From: Siphonodentalium dalli
Taxonomy: Eukaryota > Mollusca > Scaphopoda > Gadilida > Siphonodentaliidae
Assembly (NCBI GenBank): GCA_032622095.1
Contig: CP136064.1
Location: 192,789,948 to 192,853,947, forward strand
Length of the DNA stretch: 64,000 nucleotides
Reading direction: 5' to 3'
The position numbers were made by a program, and so were the translations under genes. The notes below the pieces were generated by a model. The model worked only from the letters and a program-made list of their open reading frames with translations, did no database searches and was not told the origin of the DNA. Positions 46,420-56,740 of this stretch are shown here, piece after piece. How positions within the stretch are numbered: the first letter of the stretch is position 1; each line of letters opens with the position of its first letter.

Positions 46420-46860
46420 GTATGGTACACATAGTGTCGACGTCCAGATTGACCACTCCTCATTCGTCCATCCTTCCATCCATCTGTTGTGAGGTCCGTC
46501 CGTCCGTCTCTGTCTGTAGACACTTTAGTCATGGTGTGATAACTCAAACATTTTCTATCCGATCAGAACCAAATTTTTATATGAGTTTCTCTACCCAAAA
46601 TACAGATCAAGTTCGAAGATGGTATTGATCGAATATTTTTTAACGGAGTGATGAACTATTTTTCAACTTATAATTCATGCATGCAGCGATAACTCAAACA
46701 AATTTCATCTGATCGGAACCCAATTTGGTACGTGTCTTTCATAGCCCAAAATACAGATCAAGTTCGAATATGGGTTTGATCCGATTATATTTACTGGAGT
46801 TATGGCCCTTTTTCAACATAGATTCATCCAGATTTAAGGATTCCTGATGATAACAGGCTT
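46420..46860. repeat. Dispersed repeat with CCGTCCGTCCGTC tract
   Basis: It starts ATGGTACACATAGTGTCGAC and contains about two units of CAAAATACAGATCAAGTTCG and GGAGTTATGGCCCTTTTTCA. It is related to 6745-7150 and 28145-28400 and lies right after the 163-bp tandem element. Confidence 0.55.
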
Positions 46861-47900
46861 CCCATGTGCTGTGGGCGATATAAGACAATTTTATCACTTG
46901 GAGACAAATATGATTTATTTAAATTAAGTTATTTTAGCTATCATGATTTTAAGCTGTAAATGGTGTTCTTAATACTTGACAGGGAACATTGCTAAAAGAC
47001 CTAGTTTATAATTTGTTTATAAGATCATGGTTGAGTGAATTTTAGGGGCCACTGAGGGGTCAGAAGATTAACATTGGGGGGCTATAGGGTTTCATGGATT
47101 TCATCTCAAAACAGAAATCAATGCTTTTACGTTATATAGAGAAAAAATTTGTATGATCTAAACTATTTTCTTGAGAGCTATTCTTACCACCATGTATGGA
47201 CTTATGTTCATTTATCTCAGGTTAGGGGTCCTAGGGTATTCCAATGTTATTATATACCTATCAAAGTGACACTACCAGATCAAAATTGACACTAGGACCC
47301 ATATATTGCAATAAATCAGGAATTTGTGTTATTATATACATCTGTCTATACATGTACTTATTTAGTAAATAACAGTGTATATATCACTCTTTAATTCAAC
47401 ATCAAAACTCGAGATAGTGATTCATATCATAGCTATTTACTATTGCCAAGGGATGGGTTAAACATCTGCTCATCATGATCGGCCTCTTATTTATTATTTA
47501 TTATTTAAGAATCCTAACAAAAGTAATAATGCTTAGAACAATGACCTTTATATTGACATATTAATAAATGATTTTTTAGCTTTCCAAACATCAGTAGTAG
47601 CCATTTGATCAGTTTATTACTATGGAGTATCAATTCTCTCAACTGTTTCATTTAAAAAAAACTTTAGGTTTTGATTACTCTATTTCAAAGAACTACTACT
47701 GTTTGACATGGTGAGCTTTATTTTTATATATTTGATATGGATCAAAATTATTGTTGGGAAGCGCATATAAACTAGATTCTTTAACCCTATAGAAGGGGAT
47801 TTACTGATACTCTGATAGGTAGTTACTTGATTCCCATTGATCATTGGTATGGATATTATTTGGAATTTATATCTGAACAAATGCATGTTTTCTGCTTATA

Positions 47901-48359
47901 TGTGACCCGCCATATCAAATCCAGTAGTAAGTCGGGATTTTTTTTACCCTGTGCCAATGCATTCTCTTATATATGTGAGTCGACCATAGGTCGCCTCGCA
48001 TATATAAGAGAATGCATTGGCCTAACAATTTTTTACAATTTTAATAATTTTTTCTTGTATTCTTTAACAATTTTATAATTTCACCCATACAGAGCCCCAG
48101 ACAAACATGAGCAGACGACACTCTTCTATATGCTTCTATATATGTGTGGGGCTCCCTGCAGGGTAATGGATGTTTTTTATTTTATGTCCTAAAAATTGTA
48201 AGAAACATTTATTTAAAAAAAATGATAAAAAATTGTTAGGCCAATGCATTCTCTTATATATGCGAGGCGACCTATGGTCGACTCGCATATATAAGAGAAT
48301 GCATTGGCACAATGTAAAAAAATCCCGACTTACGACTGGATTTGATATGGCGGGTCACA
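47901..48359. mobile_element. Composite palindromic element with TGTGACCCGCC tips (459 bp)
   Basis: The tips TGTGACCCGCCATATCAAAT and its inverse are flanked by TA on each side. Just inside lie matching AAGTCGGGATTTTTTT arms. Next, in mirror order, come two copies of the GCCAATGCATTCTCTTATAT palindrome (47951-48022 and 48240-48308). The unit is thus palindromes within a palindrome, sharing modules with the TTAA multi-hairpin family. Confidence 0.82.
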
Positions 48360-48439
48360 TATGATGTGAACATCTCAGAAGAATTGACTATTCTGTTGTA
48401 TACTATTGTAATTGAATGGGAGGAACAGTTCACAAATTA

Positions 48440-48635
48440 GTTCTTTACGGATTCCCCCATTCAGTTATAAAAGTATACGTTGGAATGGTCTAATATTTAT
48501 CTGGAGGAATGTTCATAAAATAGAAGCAGACGACAGATATTACAAGTGCAGAAGGATTTCTATTCAGTGGTGGTAAATGTTCAACAAACGTCTGAAGGGA
48601 ACTACTCGTAAAGAGTATTCAGTAAAGAAAGTGAA
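48440..48635. mobile_element. TTAA-family MITE, decayed, just upstream of exon 9
   Basis: It contains CAGTTATAAAAGTATACGTT, GGAATGGTCTAATATTTATC and AGGGAACTACTCGTAAAGAG, all in the inverse order of 5845-6070. The tips are eroded. It ends about 70 bases before the exon 9 acceptor. Confidence 0.65.
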
Positions 48636-48707
48636 AATGGCAATCCTTTTTGAAGAGGACCTATCTATTGTGTAACATACATATGAATCTTCATTAAAAC
48701 ATTTCAG

Positions 48708-48821
48708 ACATGTGATTGACAACAAAGGAACATTCATTAGAAGAAACTTCTCTCACACAAATCTCCATGGGTTGGAGAACGCGCATAAATCAAGGTCTAA
48801 ATCTTTGTCTGTAGCATTGAT
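48708..48821 (+). CDS. SLC4 anion exchanger, exon 9
   Basis: The acceptor is AAACATTTCAG and the donor is TTGAT|GTAAGA, in phase 2. The first A completes Arg from exon 8, giving LLSKHR-HVIDNKGTFIRRNFS, then HTNLHGLENAHKSRSKSLSV. AE2-type proteins have a similar F-S-F-PRN/RRN-S segment just after KHSH, followed by a His/Gly-rich loop, so position and composition fit. RRNFS and SRSKSLS are basic Ser sites of kinase type (inference). The in-frame TAA that would follow ALM spans the splice donor and is removed by splicing. Confidence 0.85.
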
Positions 48822-50125
48822 GTAAGAGTTTGTTTTCCTTTTTAGTTTTTCCTTCCTGCTTTATTTTTTTTGCTTCCATAGCCATTTAATCATGGTGTGT
48901 GGAATGTGAGCTTATTTGTCTCTGCGTAATGACATAGTCTACTTGTTTGGCTTATATTTCTGAAATGCAGTTTTCTATTTATCTACAGTTTGGATATAAA
49001 CAGCTGTAATTAATGCTGAAACAATTATTCTGATGTATTTTTTTGCCCTCGCAATAAATATTTTATGTGATATAATCGAGACAGTAGACCATGTTATAAA
49101 AATAGACTTGGCTCATCGCATATAATTTAATCAGTTCCTTTCCCGTCACAATGATATATTATTCCCTACACTTGATCACATAGATAAATATGAATTTTTG
49201 AAACATTGTAGCTCCGTCTCTGGCACTCTAAATATAGCAATGAGTCTTTAAATCTACGCTGTGACGTCTTTTAGGTGATTTAATTACATTGTACAAGGAG
49301 TCAGTCATAGGAAATTATTGAAGGACACAGTCTTCTGTATGTCTATAATTTTGAATTTGCACAGTTGGGCGAGAATGCATCACTATAACATATTAGATAA
49401 TTTGCCTCTATACAGGATTCTGGTATCGACATGTTGCTCATGCTATTCACATTTGAATGACTGAACCATATATTCTCATATTGTTTACCCATTCGGAATA
49501 AACCGGATTCCAAACGCGTGGATATAAACCACAACTAATGCATATTAGTAGCTTCTATGCAGTTCTATAACATTCCTTTTCTCAGAACCTAAGTGTTATC
49601 GCCATTTTCAAAATCAATACTGCAAACATCATATTGTAATTAAGAGTATGATGACCTCACAGTGTAAATTTAATATCTGTGGCTATATTTACAGCAGCAT
49701 AGATATCAACATTTTGATTCTGAAAACAGCAAAAAAAAACAACAAAAAGAAGTGAAAAATAAATAGTGAAGTAAAAATGCCACTAAAAAGTATTGATAGA
49801 GTTGGAGATATAACTGTTTGGTACACCTACTGATAAATATATTACCCCTCAGGCAGTTTAAAATATATTTTGTTTTGCTGAATCACCTAGATTTCTAGTC
49901 CACATTTAACAAGCAGATTTTATAAGCCATTGTATGTCTGTCGTGTTTGTTATGTGCATGCCATTGTGTGTATGCAGTCAGATTTTCACTTGATATAAAT
50001 TTTATGCAGATTATTGAGATTTAGAGCATTAGATGAGTTTCCTTCGTCTTTATCGGCCAGTTACCTCAGTTGGGAGAAATATTATATGAAGTCACAACCT
50101 TTGTACAGGGCCATGGCAACAATGG
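48822..50125. other. Intron 9 5' part, nothing recognised
   Basis: AT-rich and unique-looking from the exon 9 donor to the hAT target duplication. ORFs are short and spurious. Confidence 0.5.
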
Positions 50126-50133
50126 GATGAGAC

Positions 50134-51266
50134 CAGGCCTCAGCCTAGGGGTCCAGAACAGGGAGACTTGAAGTCTCCCTCCAGGAAATTTAGGGAGACT
50201 TCAGGAAATTTAGGGAGACTTCATGGAGAAGTGGGGAGACTACCAAAAATTGACAATTTTCAAATATCGCTTTATTTTATAACATCTGACAATAAAAATT
50301 TTAAAAAGATCAAATAAGAAATAAAACTAAAAATAATTGACTTTATCTGAAATTAGCTTAATTGTTATTATCCATTTAAAATTTTTGGAAATGTTTTGTG
50401 TAGCAAGACAGTTATCAAATTACAGTAGAGTTAATTTTTTAACTAAATGAAAGTAGTATTATTTCATGGACTGCAGCTTGGAAGATACGTTTATACAGTC
50501 TGAATAATGTTGCATGTAACTTTGTAAGTTTAATTTGGTCACGGCTGTAATGTGGGTGTCCGCTAAAATAAACAATAAGGACTAACTAACAAAGGAGTTG
50601 CAAAAGCTTTTATTAATTAATGGCCTCCCTTAATTAATGCCAACATCACTGGTATAATCCGATTAAAGCAATAAACTTGACATTATTTTATTTACGGAAG
50701 CGGGTATCTTCAAAAAGTCCGACGCGGTCTCTTCAAAAAGTCCGACGCGTTACCGAAACGAACTTCCGAAGCGCCTGGTACATACTGGTACATACTGATA
50801 TTAAATGTCGTAATTGTTTTATGTCTGAAAAGCGGGACGGCGGTCTATTAAGTTAATTAAAACATTTATTTGTGACACTCACGATGGTCAGTAACAACAC
50901 AGATGCGAACATCTCATCGTGTTTTTACCCCGTCAAAACATTCGTGATTAACATTCATTACCGCAAAGGGATCGAACAAAGGCGATTGAATAACAACACA
51001 AAACAATAGGTCATATTTTATGTTTTATTTTAAACACTTGGATCTTTGTCTCTGCATCGTCTGTTTCTTTTTGGGATGGCCGCCACGATTCATCTATATA
51101 CGGACTTGTCCGGAAAAAAAACTAGAAAAAAAATTAAGAAAAAAAAAAAAAAAAAATCCCCCAAAAATTGAGGGCGACTTCGATTTCGCCTTAGAGCGAC
51201 GACAGGGCGAAGTCAACAACAGTAAGGCGACAATCTCGCCCGAGTCGCCTTGTGAGCTGAGGCCTG
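50134..51266. mobile_element. hAT-type non-autonomous element (1.13 kb), TSD GATGAGAC, in intron 9
   Basis: A perfect 8-bp duplication GATGAGAC (50126-50133 and 51267-51274) flanks tips CAGGCCTCAGC and GCTGAGGCCTG. The left subterminal region has GGGAGACTT repeats and the right has GGGCGA/GGCGAC repeats, as in the smaller element at 54164. An 18-A run at 51138-51156 lies near the right end. ORFs inside are low-complexity and not convincing. Confidence 0.9.
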
Positions 51267-51539
51267 GATGAGACACCCCCCCCCCCCCTTCCTATTTTGG
51301 TCAAAATTTAGTGGGATTTTTTTTGTTTTTAGCCCAAAAGTCAAATAATTTGCTATTTTCGAGGATGTGGTGCAAATGGGGAGGTTCAGTTGGTAATTCT
51401 AAGCTGATTCCCCCCATATCCAACAGGGACACATTAACCATGTCCCTGCCTTTACATCCTGTCTCTCATTGGCTGATCCAATGGAGACTCTGGTCAGTCT
51501 CAATAGGTTCCTCTATTGGTAGATACAGTCAGAGGTATA

Positions 51540-51604
51540 CAGTAATGCCCTAAATAATCGACTCCTTAACCACAGCAGAATTATGGGTAACTTTTCAGGA
51601 TTTA
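51540..51604. mobile_element. TA-type palindromic MITE, left arm only
   Basis: The arm runs from CAGTAATGCCC to TTTTCAGGATTTA and then stops abruptly at ACATGTCTCC, about 55 bases before the TIR element at 51659. The second half is missing. Confidence 0.88.
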
Positions 51605-51658
51605 ACATGTCTCCTTATTTTGTAAACACTCTTACATTGCGAAAAATTCTAAACTTTA

Positions 51659-52891
51659 AGGCCATATAAACTTAATAGTTTGTTTCTCAGGGATTTTTTT
51701 TTTCAAAGTGATGAGGGAGGCAGTTATTTATATTTATTATTTTTTTCAAATTAATTTTGTGGTGAGGCAGGTATTTATATATATAATATTTATCGGAGTC
51801 CCATATTAAGGAATAATACTGGATATGGGCAATATACTGAAGCAGGGAAGCTGACCATCATATATCCCCTTAATAATCTAGATTTGTAATAAAGTTGTAT
51901 AGAGGAAACAGTTTGAGTTATTCACTCATGGCAGAAGATGTGGAAACTACATCGGTGAAATTTGATGTAACTCAGGGTGACCACCAGCCAGATCAAGCTT
52001 TATTGGAAGGAGTTCCACTGGACTACACATGAATTGATAATATTAAATCACAACAATAATTTATGAAATAAAAAGTTTATTTTCTAATTAATCACAGACT
52101 GTCATAAAAATCTTGAAGTTTGGAATAGTGCTGATCCACAAACCAGAGTGCATAACATACAATAGCCACACATTGCCGACCCACACTGTCAACGCTAACC
52201 TTTCGGAAGCCCACTTTGTTTTCAACCAGTCAATGAATGAATTGCACAATTTGTTATGTTTGTTTTTCACATTTGTCTTACTGGGCAACACCAACTCCTT
52301 GCAACTTGTCATCAGCACCGAGAATACATCAACTACTTCTCCCGATTTATTCTCTGGTACATCTTCTTTGGTCACTTGAATTTGAAAATATCGTCCGAAA
52401 AATTGCGTGACTTCAGAAAACATGATGATCATGATCATGATGTCTCCTGCAACTGTGTCAAAGTCCCCCGTTTTCGTTTTTGAAACAACCAGGTCAAAAT
52501 CATCGTCAATGTCTTTCGTGGACATGAAATCATCAGCCATTTGAGGAACAGTTTTTGATCTGTTGTCTGATATAATTGTCCATTTGCCTTCCGACGCATT
52601 CTGCACGATACAAATGTTCACCAAAGTCGCCATTTTGTTATTATTTTAAACAGGAAGTTCGTCAGAATTATCCGCCCTTGTTTGTGAATGTAAAGTCCGG
52701 ATAGATTTGCGGTCCGGATAGATTTGCAGTTTGCGTAAAGTTTCAAGACGAAGTTATCGGTCTGGGTCGGTTCGGGACATGCGGTATTTATATATTTATT
52801 ATTTTATAGGTGCCAATAAATAAGGGGGAGGCGCAGGTTTTTGGGGGACGCGGCGATCCCTGAGAAACGAACTATTAAGTGTGTATGGCCT
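51659..52891. mobile_element. 1.23-kb DNA element with 36-bp terminal inverted repeats carrying the 181-codon ORF
   Basis: The left arm (51659-51694) starts AGGCCATATAAACTTAATAG and ends TTTCTCAGGGAT. The right arm (52856-52891) is its reverse complement at about 33 of 36 positions. Inside each arm are related purine-rich stretches (GAGGGAGGCAG on the left, GGGGGAGGCGCAG on the right). I could not fix a target-site duplication: flanks read CTTTA on the left and AAATT on the right. The CAGGGAT inside the arm resembles a hAT tip, but the 8-bp flanks at that point are inverted, not direct, so it is not a simple hAT insertion. Superfamily unassigned. Confidence 0.65.
52088..52633 (-). CDS. Intact 181-codon ORF of unknown function inside a TIR element
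   Basis: This single-exon ORF is antisense to the host gene and lies inside its ninth intron. It starts at an ATG in good context (CAAAATGGCG) and ends with TAA; an AATAAA signal lies seven bases after the stop (complement of 52076-52081). The protein begins MATLVNICIVQNASEGKWTI, has an acidic KDIDDDFDLV segment near residue 40, a Met/Ile-rich hydrophobic stretch (residues ~65-75), the block FFGRYFQIQVTKEDVPENKS, a basic KTNVKNKHNKLC region and a Trp-rich C-terminus. I do not recognise a family and see no transposase catalytic pattern. The ORF sits centrally between 36-bp terminal inverted repeats, so it is probably carried by a mobile element, either as its own gene or as captured host sequence. 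It is clearly better formed than other non-exonic ORFs here. Confidence 0.6.
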   Translation of the reverse strand: MATLVNICIVQNASEGKWTIISDNRSKTVPQMADDFMSTKDIDDDFDLVVSKTKTGDFDTVAGDIMIMIIMFSEVTQFFGRYFQIQVTKEDVPENKSGEVVDVFSVLMTSCKELVLPSKTNVKNKHNKLCNSFIDWLKTKWASERLALTVWVGNVWLLYVMHSGLWISTIPNFKIFMTVCD

Positions 52892-53374
52892 AAATTATTT
52901 TGTTAAAGCAATATAACATAATCTAGTTTGTGTTCTATTTACAAGAACCAGTTAAAAAACTAAGACTTGATCTGGAACTTTTATACCAATAAGAATATCA
53001 ATAATAAACTAGAAGTTAATGCCGGTCTCATTAGTATTGAGGAAATATCACATTCAAGCTTTTTTTTGCAGTTGGCTTGTTACATAAAACCAGAACCCAG
53101 ATCATCCAACCCCAGTCAGCTTTACTATTTTAATTTATTGTTTGTAAAGATATATAGTCATTTGTAAGTCAAAAAACTGGCTGCATATGCACAGTATCAG
53201 CTTGTCATCTTAATATATGTGATTGTTTGCGATAGAATAATCTTACAGCATGGCTGTCTGTAACGCAGGGATGGATATAACACAATATGATTTTGGTTAC
53301 CATTGTGATTTATTAGTGACCCTGTTCAAATAACTAACAGACCTGAATCAAGGTCATGGGTTGTTAATCAGTTA

Positions 53375-53520
53375 CAGTAATGCCCTAAATAATCGACAAC
53401 TTAACCACAGCAGAATTATGGGTAACTTTTCAGGATTTAGTCGGAAATATGGCGATGAATGCCAACAAGCCATATTTCCGACAAAATCCTGAAAAATTAC
53501 CCATAATTCGGCTGTGGTTA
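53375..53520. mobile_element. TA-type palindromic MITE, right tip lost
   Basis: The left arm is complete (CAGTAATGCCC onward) with a shortened loop. The right arm ends at GGCTGTGGTTAA, so the terminal ~25 bases are missing. Confidence 0.88.
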
Positions 53521-53990
53521 ATTTCTCTGCCTTTTAAGGTGACAGCACAAATCCTTGACAGAAATTAGTTGTAGCCCCCAAGATAGCAAAATATGAAACT
53601 CTATTCTGGTTATGTTGCAAAATGGACACATAGAAAACAATTTAAGAGGCATAACTCTTTGGTCAAGAGTGATAGTTTGAAAATTCATTCAATTTATTCA
53701 TGTGGAGAATCCATAGACCAAATTTGGTCAAAATTGGATATTTGTTGGAGTTATCATGCTTACGTTGTGACACATTGAAATGTGCTTTAAATAATTGGGA
53801 ACTGCACAGGTGTAAATTTGTGATCTCACTGGCTGAATTGCTATGCACTTGGTGATGTATAACCAGTATTTATTTCCAAGATGCCACCTGTTTTAACAGT
53901 TTTATTTATGTTTGTGCAATATGCTATAAGTAATTTTTTGGACATTCCTGACCAAAAGTTTTAGAACATGGGTGAATAAATATATATTAA

Positions 53991-55119
53991 CCCTTTGAAC
54001 CCTGACGTCCTGAACGTTAAATGACCCCAACCCGAGACGCCTGACGTTATATAGTGTTCCAACGACGTAACTCATAAAGCTCTTAATTGGGATGTATATA
54101 CATGTAAACACGCTCAACTATACAGCAATCTACTATGCTAACTGAACAAGTGTGTGGTGAAATCAGGGACCAGCCTAGGGTCAAAATATAGGGAGAAGTG
54201 ACTTCTCCCTCTTGGAAAAATAAGGAGAAGTGAGGGCTTACCAGGGAGAAGTGGAGCGTTAGTGCGACTATTTGTCGCTAGTAACTATTCATTAGAACTG
54301 ATTGTTTTAGCTGTTATAATTGTCCACAATAGATTTTCTACATGGGGGAGGATAAACTGGAAGTGTTAAGCTGAGCAGTAGATCATCCAGTCACCAATTC
54401 TTCAGGGAGATTAAAAAGTTAACTAAAATTTTTTTTTTTTTAGGGAGACATCCACTTCTCCCTGATGTCATTTCAGGGAGACTTGCGGCCACACAGGGCG
54501 ACTATTTCGCCCACGTCGCCCCCTAGGCTGGTCCCTGGGTGAAATATGTCACAAAGTATTTCAACGAGACAGTCTATTCCACGTTCAATATACATGTACA
54601 TGTATATAGATATATTGCGGCTTCCTTTGGTCGCGCTATATATTTATAACGAAATTCTTACACTTTGCCTACAATAGAAGGCTTTTCTCAAAATGCACCT
54701 GTGTGCTTGCGTGAAGAAACAGACCCCCTATTTCCAATTTGGCTGCTAAAATCAGAGGTATGAACATGTGACTCATTCGCGCAAAGTATAGAAGCACTAG
54801 TCTAGTTAATTTGGGCTTTGATCGCGAAATTTCTAACGAAATACATCCCTTTTCCGACGATAAAAAGCGGGGTTTTTTTTCTCAAAATAGGCCTCTGCAC
54901 ATGCGCGAAGAAACAAACCCTCTGCCGTCAGTTTGTCGATCAAAGTCACGTGGGTAAACATGTGACACGTGTGTGCAAAGTAGAAGTACAACTCTAGTTG
55001 ATATGTGCGTTTATTCAGCTGTAATTTTGTGTCAAATATCGTCTGATTTCTGGACAGGTCTCCCGGGATATAGGAATATAAGGATTGGACCAGTATTCCG
55101 GTCTCTTGGGTTCAAAGGG
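53991..55119. mobile_element. TTAA-flanked element (1.13 kb) with CCCTTTGAACCC tips
   Basis: TTAA (53987-53990 and 55120-55123) flanks inverted tips CCCTTTGAACCC and GGGTTCAAAGGG. The interior has two related blocks containing TTTTCTCAAAATGCACCTGTG and CTCAAAATAGGCCTCTGCAC, i.e. a ~210-bp internal duplication. The 374-bp hAT MITE is nested at 54164. No ORF of note. Confidence 0.8.
54164..54537. mobile_element. Short hAT-type MITE (374 bp), TSD GGTGAAAT
   Basis: A perfect 8-bp duplication GGTGAAAT (54156-54163 and 54538-54545) flanks tips CAGGGACCAGCCTAGG and CCTAGGCTGGTCCCTG. Subterminal GGGAGAAGTG (left) and GGGCGACTATTTCGCCC (right) relate it to 50134-51266. It is inserted inside the TTAA-flanked element 53991-55119. 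Confidence 0.92.
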
Positions 55120-55622
55120 TTAATGGATTGATATGTGAAATCACGTAATAATTTTAAGTGGTTAGTACAGAAGAGGGCAGCTCCATCTCAGAGGGAACAT
55201 TAGTAACCATGCGGATGACATTTAACAAGTGGACAGGTGTACATTTTGAAACCTGATGACTAAACTTTTGTCGGGGATCTGTGGTGCTCATGTTCCAACT
55301 ATTGCCACCACACACCGAGCTTAAGCTTGCTATGAAATATCAGCTATTAAGAAACTTGGGCCTGCTGCACAATATAAATACTGTTCTTGTCACTTTTTTG
55401 GCTATTGGGTGATACTCAATTTTCAGCAGATGAAGCCAGCTATTTTTGTGTTAATCAGACAGCATCCAAATAGCACTAACTGCATGAATGTTGTTTCAGG
55501 AGGCAGCAGTTTGCAAGCATTACCCATCCCAATAGACTGAGAATGTGAATAACAGGGTGCCTGTATTAGCATGTTCTCTTATAATATTATTAACCCTTTC
55601 ATGACGGGAGCTGCGCTGGTGC

Positions 55623-56740
55623 CAGGGTTCGCGCTGGCCCAAAATTCCCAGGTGACAACACTATTGCCAATTGCATTATTTTTAGAGCCACTTTATACTT
55701 TATGTTGCCACTTTTTTCCGACCAGTATTTTTTGGTGCCACTTGAATTTGTTATTCCAAAAAAAAAAAAACAAGAAAATTACCTATTATATGTACTTTCC
55801 GTCAATGCCGAACTTGTGACGTATCATAAACAATTGTGTGTGAAAATAATGACAGAAATGAATGATAGTGTTACTCCCCGTTGTACATAGCATTATATTA
55901 AAATCTAATTTGAAACATAGTACACATACCTTTGGTTAGCTCGTGTTTCAGAATAAGATCTTTCTTCATGACACTACAACCAGATACGAACATGTTTATA
56001 ACATTCGCAGCACGGCATGTAGAACAGAACATAACATATTTGTCACCATCGAATGATAGTCATTCGCGAGATATTTTCCACTAATTTCTGAATTTTCGTT
56101 TTGGCGAACTTGCAACTATTTGTGGCATTGAACACTAGTATGTTGCTCGGTTTAGGGTGTAGCACACATCGATGTTAAACCAACCACTGTATTTGGACTA
56201 TCGGTAATGTCTGAATGTCCGAAGAAATCAGTAACTTTCTTCATTTTAGAATGATGTTGCGTGTCTGATGCATTGTTGCTGAAATCTAACTTGCGCTTAC
56301 GATTCATATTTGCTGTTTGTGAAAGCTGAGTTACGAAGGACATATTTATGATATTTTATCTAACACCTACTATCAATACGCAGCTTCCTAATGACGTAGA
56401 CATCAGGAAGCCCTTTGTTTGGCTAATGTTTGTCAAATTGGAGTCAATAGCTGTAGTTAGTGTTATTATCGAGTAGAAATTCAAAACCCTTTCACCCGAG
56501 CGATAAAATAAGTCGGTCTGACATAAGCCGCAAATCTATTATATGCTTTCAATTAGGACCCAATTAGCTATGTCGCGACCGGATATCGATGTGTGTTTTG
56601 TTTCCGACCGATTGACTGCAAGCTTTATTATATGGGTACCAATTGCCAAATGCCAAAAAGCTAGGTGCCACTTTTTGTAGCCAGTCATTTCATTTTTTTA
56701 TAGCAATTTGCTAAATTGGCTATCGGCAGCGCGAACCCTG
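55623..56740. mobile_element. hAT-type element (1.12 kb), TSD GCTGGTGC, inserted in a palindromic TTAA element
   Basis: A perfect 8-bp duplication GCTGGTGC (55615-55622 and 56741-56748) flanks tips CAGGGTTCGCGCTGG and CAGCGCGAACCCTG. Subterminal DNA has GGTGCCACTT repeats on both sides. A - strand ORF (56152-56343, 63 codons) contains NMNRKRKLDF and MKKVTDFFGHSD, resembling the basic start of some hAT transposases; this may be a transposase remnant (inference). The target is a TTAA-type multi-hairpin element whose halves lie at 55594-55622 and 56749-56986. Confidence 0.92.
56152..56343 (-). pseudogene. Possible 5' remnant of a hAT transposase
   Basis: The 63-codon ORF begins MSFVTQLSQTANMNRKRKLD and reads KMKKVTDFFGHSD before a short tail. 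Basic residues followed by a TDFF/SYF-type motif are common at the N-terminus of hAT transposases, from general knowledge. No catalytic or dimerisation region remains; the 1.12-kb element is too short to hold a whole transposase. Chance is not excluded. Confidence 0.3.

Noticed and set aside
51020-51271. 83-codon Lys-rich ORF
   Set aside because: It spans a poly-A tract and the right end of a hAT element; composition explains it.
51688-52862. hAT element with CAGGGAT tips around the 181-codon ORF
   Set aside because: The octamers outside CAGGGAT are inverted rather than direct copies, so the inverted arms simply extend further out.
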